From Bacillota bacterium (GTDB taxonomy: Bacteria > Bacillota > Clostridia > Acetivibrionales > DSM-1351), in contig JAEYNY010000068.1 of assembly GCA_023412275.1 (NCBI GenBank), forward strand, positions 24,064 through 88,063: 64,000 nucleotides of DNA. The letters are read 5' to 3'. A program made the position numbers and the translations under genes. Below are positions 35,671 through 44,889 of the stretch, piece by piece (position 1 is the first letter of the stretch; each line of letters starts with the position of its first letter). The notes beneath the pieces are model-generated. The model searched no databases. It had not been told where the DNA came from and was given only the letters and a program-made list of their open reading frames with translations.

Positions 35671-36969
35671 TTATATCTCTTCAATCTGCTTATCCATTTT
35701 TACATGCTTAAAGTGCCTCTTGTTTGTGGCATAATCGTCAACAATCTGCCCGTTGCCAATCAGCATATATTTGTAGCTTAACAAACCGTCCAGGCCTACA
35801 GGGCCTCTGGCATGAAGCTTGCTTGTACTTATTCCTACCTCAGCACCAAAACCGTATTTGAAGCCGTCGCTAAATCTTGTGGAAGCATTCCAGAAAACAT
35901 TTCCGGAATCAACAAGATTCATAAATTTAACTGCTGTTGTTTTATCCTTTGTCACTATGCTGTCAGTATGCCCTGAGCCATAAGTATTGATATGCTTTAT
36001 AGCTTCATCCACACCGGAAACAATCTTTATGGATATAATGTAATCAAGATACTCTGTTGCCCAGTCTTGGTCGCTGGCAGGCTTAACTTCTATGATTTTA
36101 GCTGTTTCTTCATCTCCGAATATTTCAACATTCTTTTTATCAAGTTCAGCCTTTAATCCCGGTAGAAATTCCTTTGCTACTGCCCTGTCAACCAAAAGGG
36201 TTTCTGTTGCATTACAAACTGCAACATACTGAGTTTTTGAATCTACTGTGATTTTCTTTGCCATTTCCAAGTCTGCACTTCCATCCACGTATATGTGGCA
36301 AATACCATCTGCGTGACCCATTACCGGTATTCTTGAATTATCCATTATATATCGTACAAACTCATTCGAGCCTCTTGGAATTACCAGGTCAATATATTCA
36401 TCCATTTTCAACATTTCATTTACATCGTCCCTGCTTTCAAGAAGGCTTATCCAGCCTTTGGGCAGTCCGGCTGCTACTGTAGCTTCTTCTATAACATCTG
36501 TCAGAACCCGGTTTGTTTCTTTTGCTTCAGAACCGCCTTTAAGGAGAACACAGTTTCCGCTTTTAAGGCAGAGGGTTGATATCTGCACAAGTGCGTCGGG
36601 CCTTGATTCAAATATGATACCTATAACACCTATTGGGCAGGTAACTTTAAACAGCTCAAGGTCATCGTCCAGCATATTTGAAAACAGAGTTTTACCTACA
36701 GGTTCTTCAAGGGCCTTGAGACTTTTAATTCCTTCAACTACATCATTTAATTTCTTCTCATCAAATTTAAGTCTTTTTAGAAGCGGTGAAGCCAGATTCT
36801 CCTTTTCGCTTCTTTCAAGGTCATTCTGATTTGCTTCTATGATTCTTTTACTATTTGCAAGTAGTGCATCAGCTATCTTCAACAGTGCATTGTTCTTAAC
36901 TTCTCCGCTAAGTGCAGCCATTTTTACAGATGCCTCACCGGCATTTTCACATAATTGTCTTATGTCCAT
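35671..36969 (-). CDS. proA: Glutamate-5-semialdehyde dehydrogenase
   Basis: 432 residues with the aldehyde dehydrogenase-like fold of gamma-glutamyl phosphate reductase: GVIGIIFESRPD, LLKGGSEA, catalytic Cys in YVAVCNATETLL, and ARGPVGLDGLLSYKY at the end. It performs the NADPH-dependent second step of proline synthesis. proB, its usual partner, is not in the window. AGGAGG, formed partly by the glpK stop codon, lies 5 bases before the ATG. Confidence 0.97.
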   Translation of the reverse strand: MDIRQLCENAGEASVKMAALSGEVKNNALLKIADALLANSKRIIEANQNDLERSEKENLASPLLKRLKFDEKKLNDVVEGIKSLKALEEPVGKTLFSNMLDDDLELFKVTCPIGVIGIIFESRPDALVQISTLCLKSGNCVLLKGGSEAKETNRVLTDVIEEATVAAGLPKGWISLLESRDDVNEMLKMDEYIDLVIPRGSNEFVRYIMDNSRIPVMGHADGICHIYVDGSADLEMAKKITVDSKTQYVAVCNATETLLVDRAVAKEFLPGLKAELDKKNVEIFGDEETAKIIEVKPASDQDWATEYLDYIISIKIVSGVDEAIKHINTYGSGHTDSIVTKDKTTAVKFMNLVDSGNVFWNASTRFSDGFKYGFGAEVGISTSKLHARGPVGLDGLLSYKYMLIGNGQIVDDYATNKRHFKHVKMDKQIEEI

Positions 36970-36978
36970 TTTTACCTC

Positions 36979-38475
36979 CTAAATATCCCATTTCATTGAT
37001 TTTTCAACCGCTTTCTTCCACTTTAAGTATAGACTGTCAAAGTAATTTTTATTTCCTAAAGGCATGTATGTCTTGTCAAGATTCCATGCTTTTTCAATCT
37101 CTTCCTTGGATGTCCAGATTCCAACGCCGAGTCCTGCCAAAAATGCTGAACCAAGTGCTGTTGTTTCCCTTATTACAGGCCTTTGGACAGGTATATTCAG
37201 TATATCTGCCTGAAACTGCATAAGAAATTCACTTGCGCTTGCACCCCCGTCTACTTTGAGTGCATTTAACTCTATTCCCGAATCCAGTTCCATTGCTTCC
37301 AATACATCCCTGCTCTGATATGCTATGGACTCCAGAGTGGCCCTAATAATATGCTTTTTGTTTGTACCTCTGGTTATCCCAAGAATCGTACCACGTGCAT
37401 ACATATCCCAATATGGAGCTCCTAATCCCGTAAATGCAGGAACAACATACACTCCGCCGGTGTCTGGAACTTTTTCCGCCTCAACATCACTTTCATGTGC
37501 GGTTTTTATGATCCCAAGTTCATCTCTTAACCATTGAATAGCTGCCCCGGCATTGAATACACTACCTTCAAGTGCATATTCAACCTGATTATCTATGCCC
37601 CATGCAATAGTAGTAAGAAGATTGTTTTTTGAATTAACCGGTGTTTTGCCGGTATTCATTAATATGAAACAACCCGTACCATATGTATTTTTGGCATCAC
37701 CCTTTTTAAAGCAGGCTTGCCCGAAAAGGGAGGCATGCTGGTCTCCGGCTATTCCAGAAATAGGGATTTTTGCTCCTAAAATTTTTTCGTTAGAGTATGC
37801 ACATACCCCGGATGATGAAACTACCTCAGGCAACATACAAGCCGGTATTTCCAGTTCTTCCAGCAGTTCTTCATCCCATTTTAAATCATTTATATTATAA
37901 AGCATGGTTCTGGAGGCATTTGAATAATCGGTGATATGACTTTTACCTCCGGTTAAATTCCAGATAAGCCAGGAATCAATGGTTCCGGCAAGGAGTTCTC
38001 CTCTTTGGGCCTTTTCCTTTGCCCCCTCTACCTGATCCAGAATCCATTTTATTTTGGTTCCCGAAAAATATGCATCTATTACCAGCCCGGTTTTGCTTTT
38101 AATTTTATCTCTCAAACCAGCCATCTTTAAACTGTCACAAATTTCAGAACTCCTCCTGCACTGCCATACAATGGCTCTATGCACAGGTTTTCCTGTGTTT
38201 TTGTCCCATACAACTACAGTTTCCCTCTGGTTTGTGATACCGATGCAAGCTATTGCTTCAGGACTTATTCCGGCCATCTTTATTGCTCCCGTTATAGCAG
38301 TCATCTGGTCTCTGAAAATATCTTCAGCATCATGTTCAACCCAGCCGGGCTGAGGATAATACTGTTGCAACGGCACACTTTTTATTCCGGCTATATTACC
38401 GTTCAAGCTGTCAAATACTACTGCTCTGGAGCTGGTAGTCCCCTGGTCAAGGGATAAAATGTATCTCTTCTGCAT
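36979..38475 (-). CDS. glpK: Glycerol kinase
   Basis: 498 residues, FGGY family. Signatures are SLDQGTTSSRAVVFD, TNQRETVVVWD, the GIAGDQHASLFGQ loop and GGASASEFLMQFQADIL near the C-terminus. It phosphorylates glycerol to glycerol-3-phosphate. No glpF or glpD is adjacent; instead proA begins 9 bases after its stop, an unusual pairing. The ribosome binding site is GGGGA-type and less strong than its neighbours. Confidence 0.97.
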   Translation of the reverse strand: MQKRYILSLDQGTTSSRAVVFDSLNGNIAGIKSVPLQQYYPQPGWVEHDAEDIFRDQMTAITGAIKMAGISPEAIACIGITNQRETVVVWDKNTGKPVHRAIVWQCRRSSEICDSLKMAGLRDKIKSKTGLVIDAYFSGTKIKWILDQVEGAKEKAQRGELLAGTIDSWLIWNLTGGKSHITDYSNASRTMLYNINDLKWDEELLEELEIPACMLPEVVSSSGVCAYSNEKILGAKIPISGIAGDQHASLFGQACFKKGDAKNTYGTGCFILMNTGKTPVNSKNNLLTTIAWGIDNQVEYALEGSVFNAGAAIQWLRDELGIIKTAHESDVEAEKVPDTGGVYVVPAFTGLGAPYWDMYARGTILGITRGTNKKHIIRATLESIAYQSRDVLEAMELDSGIELNALKVDGGASASEFLMQFQADILNIPVQRPVIRETTALGSAFLAGLGVGIWTSKEEIEKAWNLDKTYMPLGNKNYFDSLYLKWKKAVEKSMKWDI

Positions 38476-38546
38476 AAATCCCGTCCCCTTTGTATATCAC
38501 AAAGTTGCTCTATTTTCGTATTAGTTAAAAACATTATATCATATTT

Positions 38547-38858
38547 CTACACTCTGGAAATTATCATCTCACAAACGTAAACAACGGCAATTGCACACAC
38601 AGCTACCTTTAACAGACTTTTTTCAAAGTAGGCCAGTATAACTGCAACTCCTAGTCCTATAACAGCTGACAAAAAATGCCCTGTGGATGTAAGTATATCA
38701 GGAAATATCATAGCTCCCAAAACTGCATAAGGTACATATCCCAGAAATGCAGTTATAAACCGGGACTTTATTTTATTTTTGAATACAGCCATGGGAACTA
38801 CTCTTGGAATATATGTAACCAATGCCATAAGAAGTACTGCAATCAAAGTATTAGTCAT
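38547..38858 (-). CDS. azlD: Branched-chain amino-acid exporter small subunit
   Basis: 103 residues with four hydrophobic helices, AzlD family (TYIPRVVPMAVF, FLGYVPYAVLGAM). With AzlC it forms a two-component exporter of branched-chain amino acids in the cell membrane. The ATG at 38858 overlaps the azlC stop by 8 bases and has GGAGG 9 bases upstream, so the pair is translationally coupled. Confidence 0.93.
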   Translation of the reverse strand: MTNTLIAVLLMALVTYIPRVVPMAVFKNKIKSRFITAFLGYVPYAVLGAMIFPDILTSTGHFLSAVIGLGVAVILAYFEKSLLKVAVCAIAVVYVCEMIISRV

Positions 38859-39597
38859 TTGCCGTATCCTCCATTGGAAAAAGCTTTGCACCTATTGTAC
38901 ATGCAATAAACGTAGCTATAATTATTCTCCATCCCCCTGATACAGCAGAAAAGACAGGTGCCCATTTTATAAGAGAACTTATAAATATAGCACAGCCTGA
39001 CACAATCAGAGCAGCTTTCGACTTCTTTGCCGCCGGAATTACAAGTGCAATAAACATTGCATATAAAGCAATACCCATTGAATTCTGCAAAGATTCGGGG
39101 AGTATGGTACACACTATTGCTCCTGCTGCAGTACCTGCCGCCCACCCGATATATGGCAGTACTTCAAGTCCTGTCATAAAGGAAAAGGTTATGTCCTTTT
39201 TCTGCATGGCGGCTACTGTAAAGGTTTCATCGGTGATTCCGAAAGACATTATCCAACGCTTGTACCCCGGTATACCCTCAACGATTTTCTGTGATAGGGA
39301 CAGTGACATAAGCATGTATCTGATATTTATAACAAAAGTAGTAATCGTAATTTCAGCAAGTCCTGCTCCTGCTATAATCAGGTTTGTCCCTGCAAACTGT
39401 CCCGCCGAAGTGAGGTTTGTCATTGATATTAATATCACTATCCAAACAGGTATTCCTCCCTTTACAGCCATAAGCCCGAAGGTAAAAGATACAGGAAAAT
39501 ACCCCAAGGCTATAGGAAGGCTTTGTTTTGAACCGTCAATGAAATCGTGTAACGCAGTGTGTTTGCTATGTAATACTTTCTCTTGCTTAGTTAACAT
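38851..39597 (-). CDS. azlC: Branched-chain amino-acid exporter large subunit
   Basis: 248 residues with 5-6 membrane helices and the AzlC pattern ALGYFPVSFTFGLMAVKGG and GITDETFTVA. It is the main channel-forming part of the AzlCD exporter. The chosen ATG at 39597 has AAAGGA 8 bases upstream; a TTG at 39639 begins a longer frame without a clear site. Its regulator is not visible in the window. Confidence 0.92.
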   Translation of the reverse strand: MLTKQEKVLHSKHTALHDFIDGSKQSLPIALGYFPVSFTFGLMAVKGGIPVWIVILISMTNLTSAGQFAGTNLIIAGAGLAEITITTFVINIRYMLMSLSLSQKIVEGIPGYKRWIMSFGITDETFTVAAMQKKDITFSFMTGLEVLPYIGWAAGTAAGAIVCTILPESLQNSMGIALYAMFIALVIPAAKKSKAALIVSGCAIFISSLIKWAPVFSAVSGGWRIIIATFIACTIGAKLFPMEDTAND

Positions 39598-39677
39598 TTC
39601 TAATATCCTTTTTTCCATTTTCTTGTGAATTAACAACAAGTAGTATTATAACATAGAAAGTGATGTTAACTCATCAA

Positions 39678-39711
39678 AAAACTCTTACCCCGATTCATAG
39701 GTAAGAGTTTT
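39678..39711 (-). terminator. Terminator of the RiPP operon
   Basis: AAAACTCTTACC pairs with GGTAAGAGTTTT around a ten-base loop; on the minus strand it runs into a T stretch. It follows the acyl-carrier-related gene by about 22 bases. Confidence 0.85.
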
Positions 39712-39732
39712 AAGGCCTATTCAATATAAAAA

Positions 39733-40017
39733 CTATGATATATTCCTTAGCTTCAATTCATTTTGAATGATTTCTAATATACCTCCAAAGGTAGTAAATT
39801 TTCCGTTGGCAATTTCCTCTTGAGGAATTGTAATATTGAACTGACTCTTTGCATCAAAGTATATGTATAGTAAATCTCTTGCAGATAACCGTATTTCTTC
39901 TCCTAAAAGATTTTTAGAATAATAATCTTTGTCCAATTTAGTAAAATCAATATCAAATCTTTTTATAAAAATTTTTATAAGCTCTTCTTGTATATTATCT
40001 GACAGTAAATTATCCAT
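39733..40017 (-). CDS. Acyl-carrier-related protein of a peptide maturation system
   Basis: 94 residues with a carrier-protein-like helical pattern. The usual Asp-Ser-Leu is replaced by Leu-Ser-Ala-Arg-Asp-Leu (Ser56), so phosphopantetheinylation is uncertain. In Cys-rich (CLI_3235-class) bacteriocin loci of clostridia a similar 'acyl carrier-related' protein is always present, and the neighbouring genes here fit that locus. It closes the operon 14 bases after the TIGR04066-like gene, with AAGGAG 9 bases before its ATG. Role in maturation is unproven. Confidence 0.78.
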   Translation of the reverse strand: MDNLLSDNIQEELIKIFIKRFDIDFTKLDKDYYSKNLLGEEIRLSARDLLYIYFDAKSQFNITIPQEEIANGKFTTFGGILEIIQNELKLRNIS

Positions 40018-40031
40018 AGTAAGTTTCTCCT

Positions 40032-41159
40032 TTATACTATCTGTACATCCGCATACCCGGTAAGTTTTTCAATTGATTTGTCTGCCATATAGTTGGAATC
40101 ATCTACATTTAGTACATTAAGTACAGGTATTTTATTTTCAGTAAAATTTGTTTTCTTTTCATCAATAAACTTATAGTCTAGTGAAATATATGACAGTATT
40201 TTCTCCTCATCTGCTCTTGCCCAATCAAATTGTGTGTTAGCAACATTGAAGAAATCAACATCAAATCCAAGTTTATATTTTATAGAATTTGCATATATAT
40301 CAAATCCTTCAGGCTTATAATCTTCATATAGTAAACTGGCAATAACAACGTCGGGTAAAACTGCATGAGATATTTCAAAGGCAAGTAACCCGAATTTGTT
40401 GGTAAACGTCTTGTTAAATGGCATTATACCACCGGGTACTCCGATAATTATAATGTCAGGCTCTTCTGTCTCTTCAATTTTTTTAATAAACCTGTTGAAC
40501 ATTAATACTTTATTAACTTCAGAAATGCCACTACTAAACATAAATAAAGGAAAAGAGTGGAATCCCATCATCTCACAGTATGATCTGCTACCTACCTGAC
40601 TTATTTTATATCCTGATTTTTGAATTTTTTCCCTTAGTGTCATCTGTATTTCGAATTTGTTTGTTCTTTCAGCTATTCCAGTTACTAAAATAATAGGTGT
40701 GTCTATTTCCTCAATACTTTCGTTCTCAAAGTGATTATCTCCTGACAATATATTCTGTGTTCCGTAAAAATATTTAAAATATACCCCCTCATAATTACAA
40801 AGGGAAACTATTTCTTCAACAGTTTGTTCCTCGAGTTGTAATAAGCATATTATGTTCTTTTTTGACTTTATGGCTAGTTTAATTTTATTAAATATATATT
40901 TTTCAAAATTAAAAGGTAGATATGATTCAACAATCATTATGGTATCGCATAAGTCCAGCGATTTTTCAAAATCTGAGGATACCGGGATGCCTATATCCGG
41001 TCCATGATCTGCCATACCAGCATCTTTTCCTGTAAAACCCCATCCATTTGGAGATACAAGGCAAGATATTTCATATTCGGTAAGCAAAGACCTGTGCCTT
41101 ATTACCGGAGTAAATTCCATATTGTACGGATAAATCAAAAGTCTTTCATTTTTCCCCAT
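40032..41159 (-). CDS. Peptide maturation system protein (TIGR04066-like)
   Basis: 375 residues. No catalytic motif of a common enzyme family was recognised. It resembles, from memory, the TIGR04066 protein found only beside CcpM-type radical SAM maturases. Features are the N-terminal RLLIYPYNMEFTPVIRHRSL, a central GVPGGIMPFNKTFTNKFG glycine-rich loop that could bind a nucleotide or phosphate, and a VILVTGIAERTNK strand-loop. It lies between the radical SAM gene and the carrier-related gene, each within 30 bases. ATG behind GGGGGAG. Confidence 0.75.
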   Translation of the reverse strand: MGKNERLLIYPYNMEFTPVIRHRSLLTEYEISCLVSPNGWGFTGKDAGMADHGPDIGIPVSSDFEKSLDLCDTIMIVESYLPFNFEKYIFNKIKLAIKSKKNIICLLQLEEQTVEEIVSLCNYEGVYFKYFYGTQNILSGDNHFENESIEEIDTPIILVTGIAERTNKFEIQMTLREKIQKSGYKISQVGSRSYCEMMGFHSFPLFMFSSGISEVNKVLMFNRFIKKIEETEEPDIIIIGVPGGIMPFNKTFTNKFGLLAFEISHAVLPDVVIASLLYEDYKPEGFDIYANSIKYKLGFDVDFFNVANTQFDWARADEEKILSYISLDYKFIDEKKTNFTENKIPVLNVLNVDDSNYMADKSIEKLTGYADVQIV

Positions 41160-41186
41160 ATTAACTCCCCCCCATTATTACAGTTT

Positions 41187-42635
41187 TCACTCCGCCATAT
41201 CGAAAGTGTAAATTTCTTCGTCTAATTCAGCCCCAAATTCTCTTAAAGTACAAATATCCTTTAACAAGCTATCAGCCGAGTTTCTTACATAACTACATCT
41301 TGTAAGTTTTTTTTCCATTGACAAATTATCATTTTCATCTGCTGCTGCTGCACATAATTTGCAAAACAAAAGGGCCCAACAGTTTATACACTTCTTTTCA
41401 CTTATTTTTCCAACATTAAGCAAAGATCTTATTCTATCAACATAAAAACCATCATTTATATTCCCTATTTTCATTTGCGGCGATGATTCACTAACCCTTT
41501 CACAGGGGTAAAAATTACCGTCAACATCCATAAACAGCCTTTGAACCCCGGGTATACATGGTCCACCATGATGAATTTTATCAGGTAACTCCGGTATCAT
41601 TTTCAATCGTCTGTAACTATCTTTTCTTTCGGTGTAATACCGCGATAGTAGTTTTGATGTATATTTCTCGTCCAGATAACCAAGCTTTGATAAAAATATC
41701 TTAAAATATTCATATTGAGTTTCAGAAATATAATTTTCAGATACTTTTATGTTATCTTTTCTGTATAAATCAGATATTTCTGAAGCAATAACAGTTGCTT
41801 CTTTTACTGTTTTAAAATCAGTAAAAAAATTATTTACACAACTGAAATCATTCTGAGGATCTAATACGGCATTAAAGGACACATTTTTTCGCAAATAATC
41901 AGGAAATTTTTCTTTCATCATTTCCAGATTTTCCATTACTTTTGCAAAAGTCCCTCTATCATCATATCCATAAACCCTGTTCTTGTTATGCACCTCAGAA
42001 GGACCATCAAGACTAATTAGCACATGTAAATCATGCTTTTGAAAATAATCTACAATCTCTTCAGTTAAAAGGGTTGCATTTGTTGTCAAGTTTAAGAAAA
42101 TAGTTTTTCCCTCTGCTCTTTCTTTAAAGTACTCAATACAATTTTTTATGAATTCAAATTCAAGCAGTGGCTCACCACCATAGAATGCTAGGGAGCTATT
42201 CTCATTATCCTTAGAATGTTCTATATAAAAATCAATTCCCTTCTTGGCTGTCTCTAGAGTCATTTTCTCATTTGAATGAACCCTATTTTCATAATTTCCG
42301 GAGTAAACACAATATTTGCACCTAAGATTACATTGCTTCGTTATCTGCAGTGTAATCATTCTAACTTTATTATTGAGTCGGCTTAAAATTGTATCATTTA
42401 AAGGATGGGACATTTCCTTTGGCCTTTTTTCTGATAAGAAACCTAAATCACACAAATGATTTATTGATTCCATAACATGGGTATTAAATTCCGGAGTATT
42501 ACTGTTATTATCACCTTTTTGACAGTAATCAAGAATCATATACTGTTCTTCCGATAAACTAAGAATCACGTTCTTATTAACATCATACAAGTAACACCCT
42601 CCAGGAGTTTTAAACGGGTGTATGAAAGAATCCAA
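41187..42635 (-). CDS. ccpM: Radical SAM/SPASM Cys-rich peptide maturase (CcpM type)
   Basis: About 482 residues. The N-terminal ~95 residues resemble a peptide-binding RRE/winged domain. The radical SAM cluster motif is CNLRCKYC (CxxxCxxC near residue 108), followed by FYGGEPLLEFEF. The C-terminal SPASM region has cysteines in GGPCIPG, FYPCERV, KCINCWALLFCKLC and TRCSY for two auxiliary clusters. It lies directly after a six-Cys precursor and should install thioether or related cross-links. The start is uncertain: TTG at 42635 fits AAGGA spacing, whereas GTG at 42644 is only one base after it. Confidence 0.88.
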   Translation of the reverse strand: MDSFIHPFKTPGGCYLYDVNKNVILSLSEEQYMILDYCQKGDNNSNTPEFNTHVMESINHLCDLGFLSEKRPKEMSHPLNDTILSRLNNKVRMITLQITKQCNLRCKYCVYSGNYENRVHSNEKMTLETAKKGIDFYIEHSKDNENSSLAFYGGEPLLEFEFIKNCIEYFKERAEGKTIFLNLTTNATLLTEEIVDYFQKHDLHVLISLDGPSEVHNKNRVYGYDDRGTFAKVMENLEMMKEKFPDYLRKNVSFNAVLDPQNDFSCVNNFFTDFKTVKEATVIASEISDLYRKDNIKVSENYISETQYEYFKIFLSKLGYLDEKYTSKLLSRYYTERKDSYRRLKMIPELPDKIHHGGPCIPGVQRLFMDVDGNFYPCERVSESSPQMKIGNINDGFYVDRIRSLLNVGKISEKKCINCWALLFCKLCAAAADENDNLSMEKKLTRCSYVRNSADSLLKDICTLREFGAELDEEIYTFDMAE

Positions 42636-42660
42636 AACTATCACTTCCTTCTTATTAATT

Positions 42661-42696
42661 AAAATTAACCGGAATATCTATATTCCGGTTAATTTT
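42661..42696 (-). terminator. Perfect hairpin between precursor and maturase genes
   Basis: A perfect 16-base stem (42661-42676 with 42681-42696) closes a TCTA loop, 20 bases after the precursor stop. The 3' arm ends in T residues. It probably causes partial termination, so that precursor mRNA exceeds maturase mRNA, and may protect the precursor mRNA. Confidence 0.75.
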
Positions 42697-42715
42697 TAGT
42701 ATCATTACTAATAAA

Positions 42716-42922
42716 TTACACACTCTTACCCGTTAAATATCCATAGTTATAAAGGGTATTATCCGCATTGTTTGAATTAGATGTATAAATATTAGCCATA
42801 GATGAAGTATTGTTCCCACAGACTGCATAATTACAACTACAAGAGGAGCAATTAGAACATCCACAAGCGTATGCTTCTATTGTTTCCATATTATTATGTA
42901 TTTTCTTTCCTAACTTTTTCAT
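42716..42922 (-). CDS. Cys-rich RiPP precursor peptide (CLI_3235-like)
   Basis: 68 residues. A short basic leader (KKLGKKIHNNMETIEAYA) leads to a cysteine cluster with Cys at 20, 22, 25, 28, 30 and 35 (pattern C-x-C-x2-C-x2-C-x-C-x4-C), then an Asn/Ser/Tyr-rich tail. Placement directly before a SPASM maturase and after an ABC exporter, plus a GAGGTGA site, marks it as the substrate peptide. It resembles the Cys-rich clostridial bacteriocin precursors known from C. botulinum. Mature structure and activity are unknown. Confidence 0.88.
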   Translation of the reverse strand: MKKLGKKIHNNMETIEAYACGCSNCSSCSCNYAVCGNNTSSMANIYTSNSNNADNTLYNYGYLTGKSV

Positions 42923-42959
42923 ATTTTCACCTCGCTTTCGTATTACTGACTTTATTTAA

Positions 42960-42993
42960 ACTCATTAAGCTTTACCGCGGATAAACCTTGTGA
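42960..42993 (-). promoter_or_regulatory. Interrupted palindrome upstream of the precursor gene
   Basis: CTCATTAAGCTTTACC and GGATAAACCTTGTGAG form an imperfect 34-base palindrome 38 bases before the precursor ATG and just after the exporter stop. It could be an operator, or a weak terminator of the exporter gene. Confidence 0.3.
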
Positions 42994-43006
42994 GTTCAAA
43001 TCATGT

Positions 43007-44725
43007 TTAAACAGCACCGTTCATAATAAGAAAATCATCATAATTATCGAATTGGTGTATGCTACCGTTATCAACTAGTAAAATTCTATCCACTTTGGTC
43101 AATATGTCAGGCTTGTGGCTAATTATTAAAACCGTTTTGTCATCAAAATCCCGGGTCAAAAGTTGGTTCAAATATATCTCAGATTCCACATCATAATTTG
43201 CCGTGGCCTCATCAAGTACAAGTATTTTTGCCTCCCTTACAAATGCCCTTGCTACGGCTATTTTCTGCCTTTGTCCACCTGACAGTTTAGAACCGTTTCT
43301 GCCTACCCCACTTTTGTACTTTAAGGGCATGTCCTTTATGAACTCATATGCACCACTTCGCTTTGCGGCCCTTTTTATTTTTGCTTCATCTTTTTTTAAT
43401 CCGATAGATATGTTATTTTCAATTGAGGTGTCAAAAAGATATAAATCCTGACTAACTACTGATATCAAATTTCTATAATCCTTTAGGTTAATACTGCTTA
43501 CATCTACTCCGTCTAGTTCAATTTCCCCATTGCCAGGCTTATAAAACCTCAACAGCAGGTTAATAAATGTGCTCTTTCCTGAGCCGTTTGCCCCTATAAT
43601 GGCTATCTTTTCTCCCGGATTTATTTCAAGATTAATATTGTTTAGAATTTGTTCATCTTCTCTATATGAAAAGCTAACATTACTAAACTTTATCTTACCT
43701 TTGATTTTGCTTGCATCCAACCTTACAAGGTTTTTAGTCTTTTCTTCCGTTTCTGTTTCCATATCAATAAATTCGAAATATCTTTTTGCAGAAGGAATTA
43801 TATTAGAAAAATTATATCCAATATTCAATATTGCTGATATTGGACCAATAACATAAGCACTATATGTTAAAAAAGCAAACAAGCCTCCAATGGTAACACC
43901 ATTCTGGAAAACAATATATGCTCCAAGTATGTATAACATACAATTAATCCCCTGAAACACTATACTTTCAGAGTACTCATTAAACTTGTCTAAAAAAGCA
44001 AATTTTATATTCATTTTGACAATACTTTTTTGTTTTTTTATAAATTCACCTATTTTTATCCTGTCAATCCCCAATAGTTTTATTTCTTTAATACCGGTTA
44101 TGGTATCTCCGTACCAGGATGAGTATTCCCTGTTATACTCCAGAAACTCCTTAAACATGGATTTTCTCTTTTTTGCAAGAAATTTTACTGTAAAAAATCT
44201 AAATGGAACTACCAAAATTACTACTATAGTTAGTTTCCAGTCAATCAGCAATAACCCAACCAGGCCTCCAATAATTCTAAATATCTGGGATATTATTACA
44301 AAAGTACCCTTATCGCATATCCTTGATATGTTTCCAACATCCATACCGATGTTACCCATGATTTCAGAAAAATTTGTACTATTAAAGTATTGCAGTTTAA
44401 GCTTCAAAAGATGTTTAAATGCTGACTTTTGTAATGAATACTGGAACATAGAATTTAAATAAGAAAAATATTTCGTTTCAAGCAAACCGAATGCTTGGTC
44501 AATTAAAACCAAGAAAAAAGTAAAAAGAGAATATTTAACCACTATTCCGAAATTACTTTTAAGTAGTCCGTTATCCATAACTTGCTTGCTGAGTAAGGGA
44601 AAAAGCATATTGATACAGGCAGAAACAATAATACATACAAAAATAATACTGATTTTTTTAACATATGGCCTAAAAAGTTTTAAAATTCTTTTAAGAATGA
44701 CATTGGTATCTTTAGAAAATAACAT
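43007..44725 (-). CDS. ABC exporter (fused membrane and ATPase domains)
   Basis: 572 residues, half-size exporter. About six membrane helices (residues ~15-310) are followed by an ATPase with Walker A GANGSGKST (~375), Q-loop VSQDLYLFD, signature LSGGQRQK, Walker B ILVLDEATANYD and His in ISHKPD. No N-terminal C39 peptidase is present, so leader removal needs another protease. As first gene of the RiPP operon it should export the modified Cys-rich peptide. ATG behind AGAGGT. Confidence 0.92.
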   Translation of the reverse strand: MLFSKDTNVILKRILKLFRPYVKKISIIFVCIIVSACINMLFPLLSKQVMDNGLLKSNFGIVVKYSLFTFFLVLIDQAFGLLETKYFSYLNSMFQYSLQKSAFKHLLKLKLQYFNSTNFSEIMGNIGMDVGNISRICDKGTFVIISQIFRIIGGLVGLLLIDWKLTIVVILVVPFRFFTVKFLAKKRKSMFKEFLEYNREYSSWYGDTITGIKEIKLLGIDRIKIGEFIKKQKSIVKMNIKFAFLDKFNEYSESIVFQGINCMLYILGAYIVFQNGVTIGGLFAFLTYSAYVIGPISAILNIGYNFSNIIPSAKRYFEFIDMETETEEKTKNLVRLDASKIKGKIKFSNVSFSYREDEQILNNINLEINPGEKIAIIGANGSGKSTFINLLLRFYKPGNGEIELDGVDVSSINLKDYRNLISVVSQDLYLFDTSIENNISIGLKKDEAKIKRAAKRSGAYEFIKDMPLKYKSGVGRNGSKLSGGQRQKIAVARAFVREAKILVLDEATANYDVESEIYLNQLLTRDFDDKTVLIISHKPDILTKVDRILLVDNGSIHQFDNYDDFLIMNGAV

Positions 44726-44889
44726 TTTGACCTCTTAGGTAATTTACTTTATTTCTTAATTATGGAATATTTTGCTTCCTACTCCATGGTATATCTACAT
44801 ACATAATTTGTCAAATATTAATTGATCGAATTATTGATAATTTATTATATTTTTGGTACTATTTGTATAAAAGAAGTGAGGTTATATAA

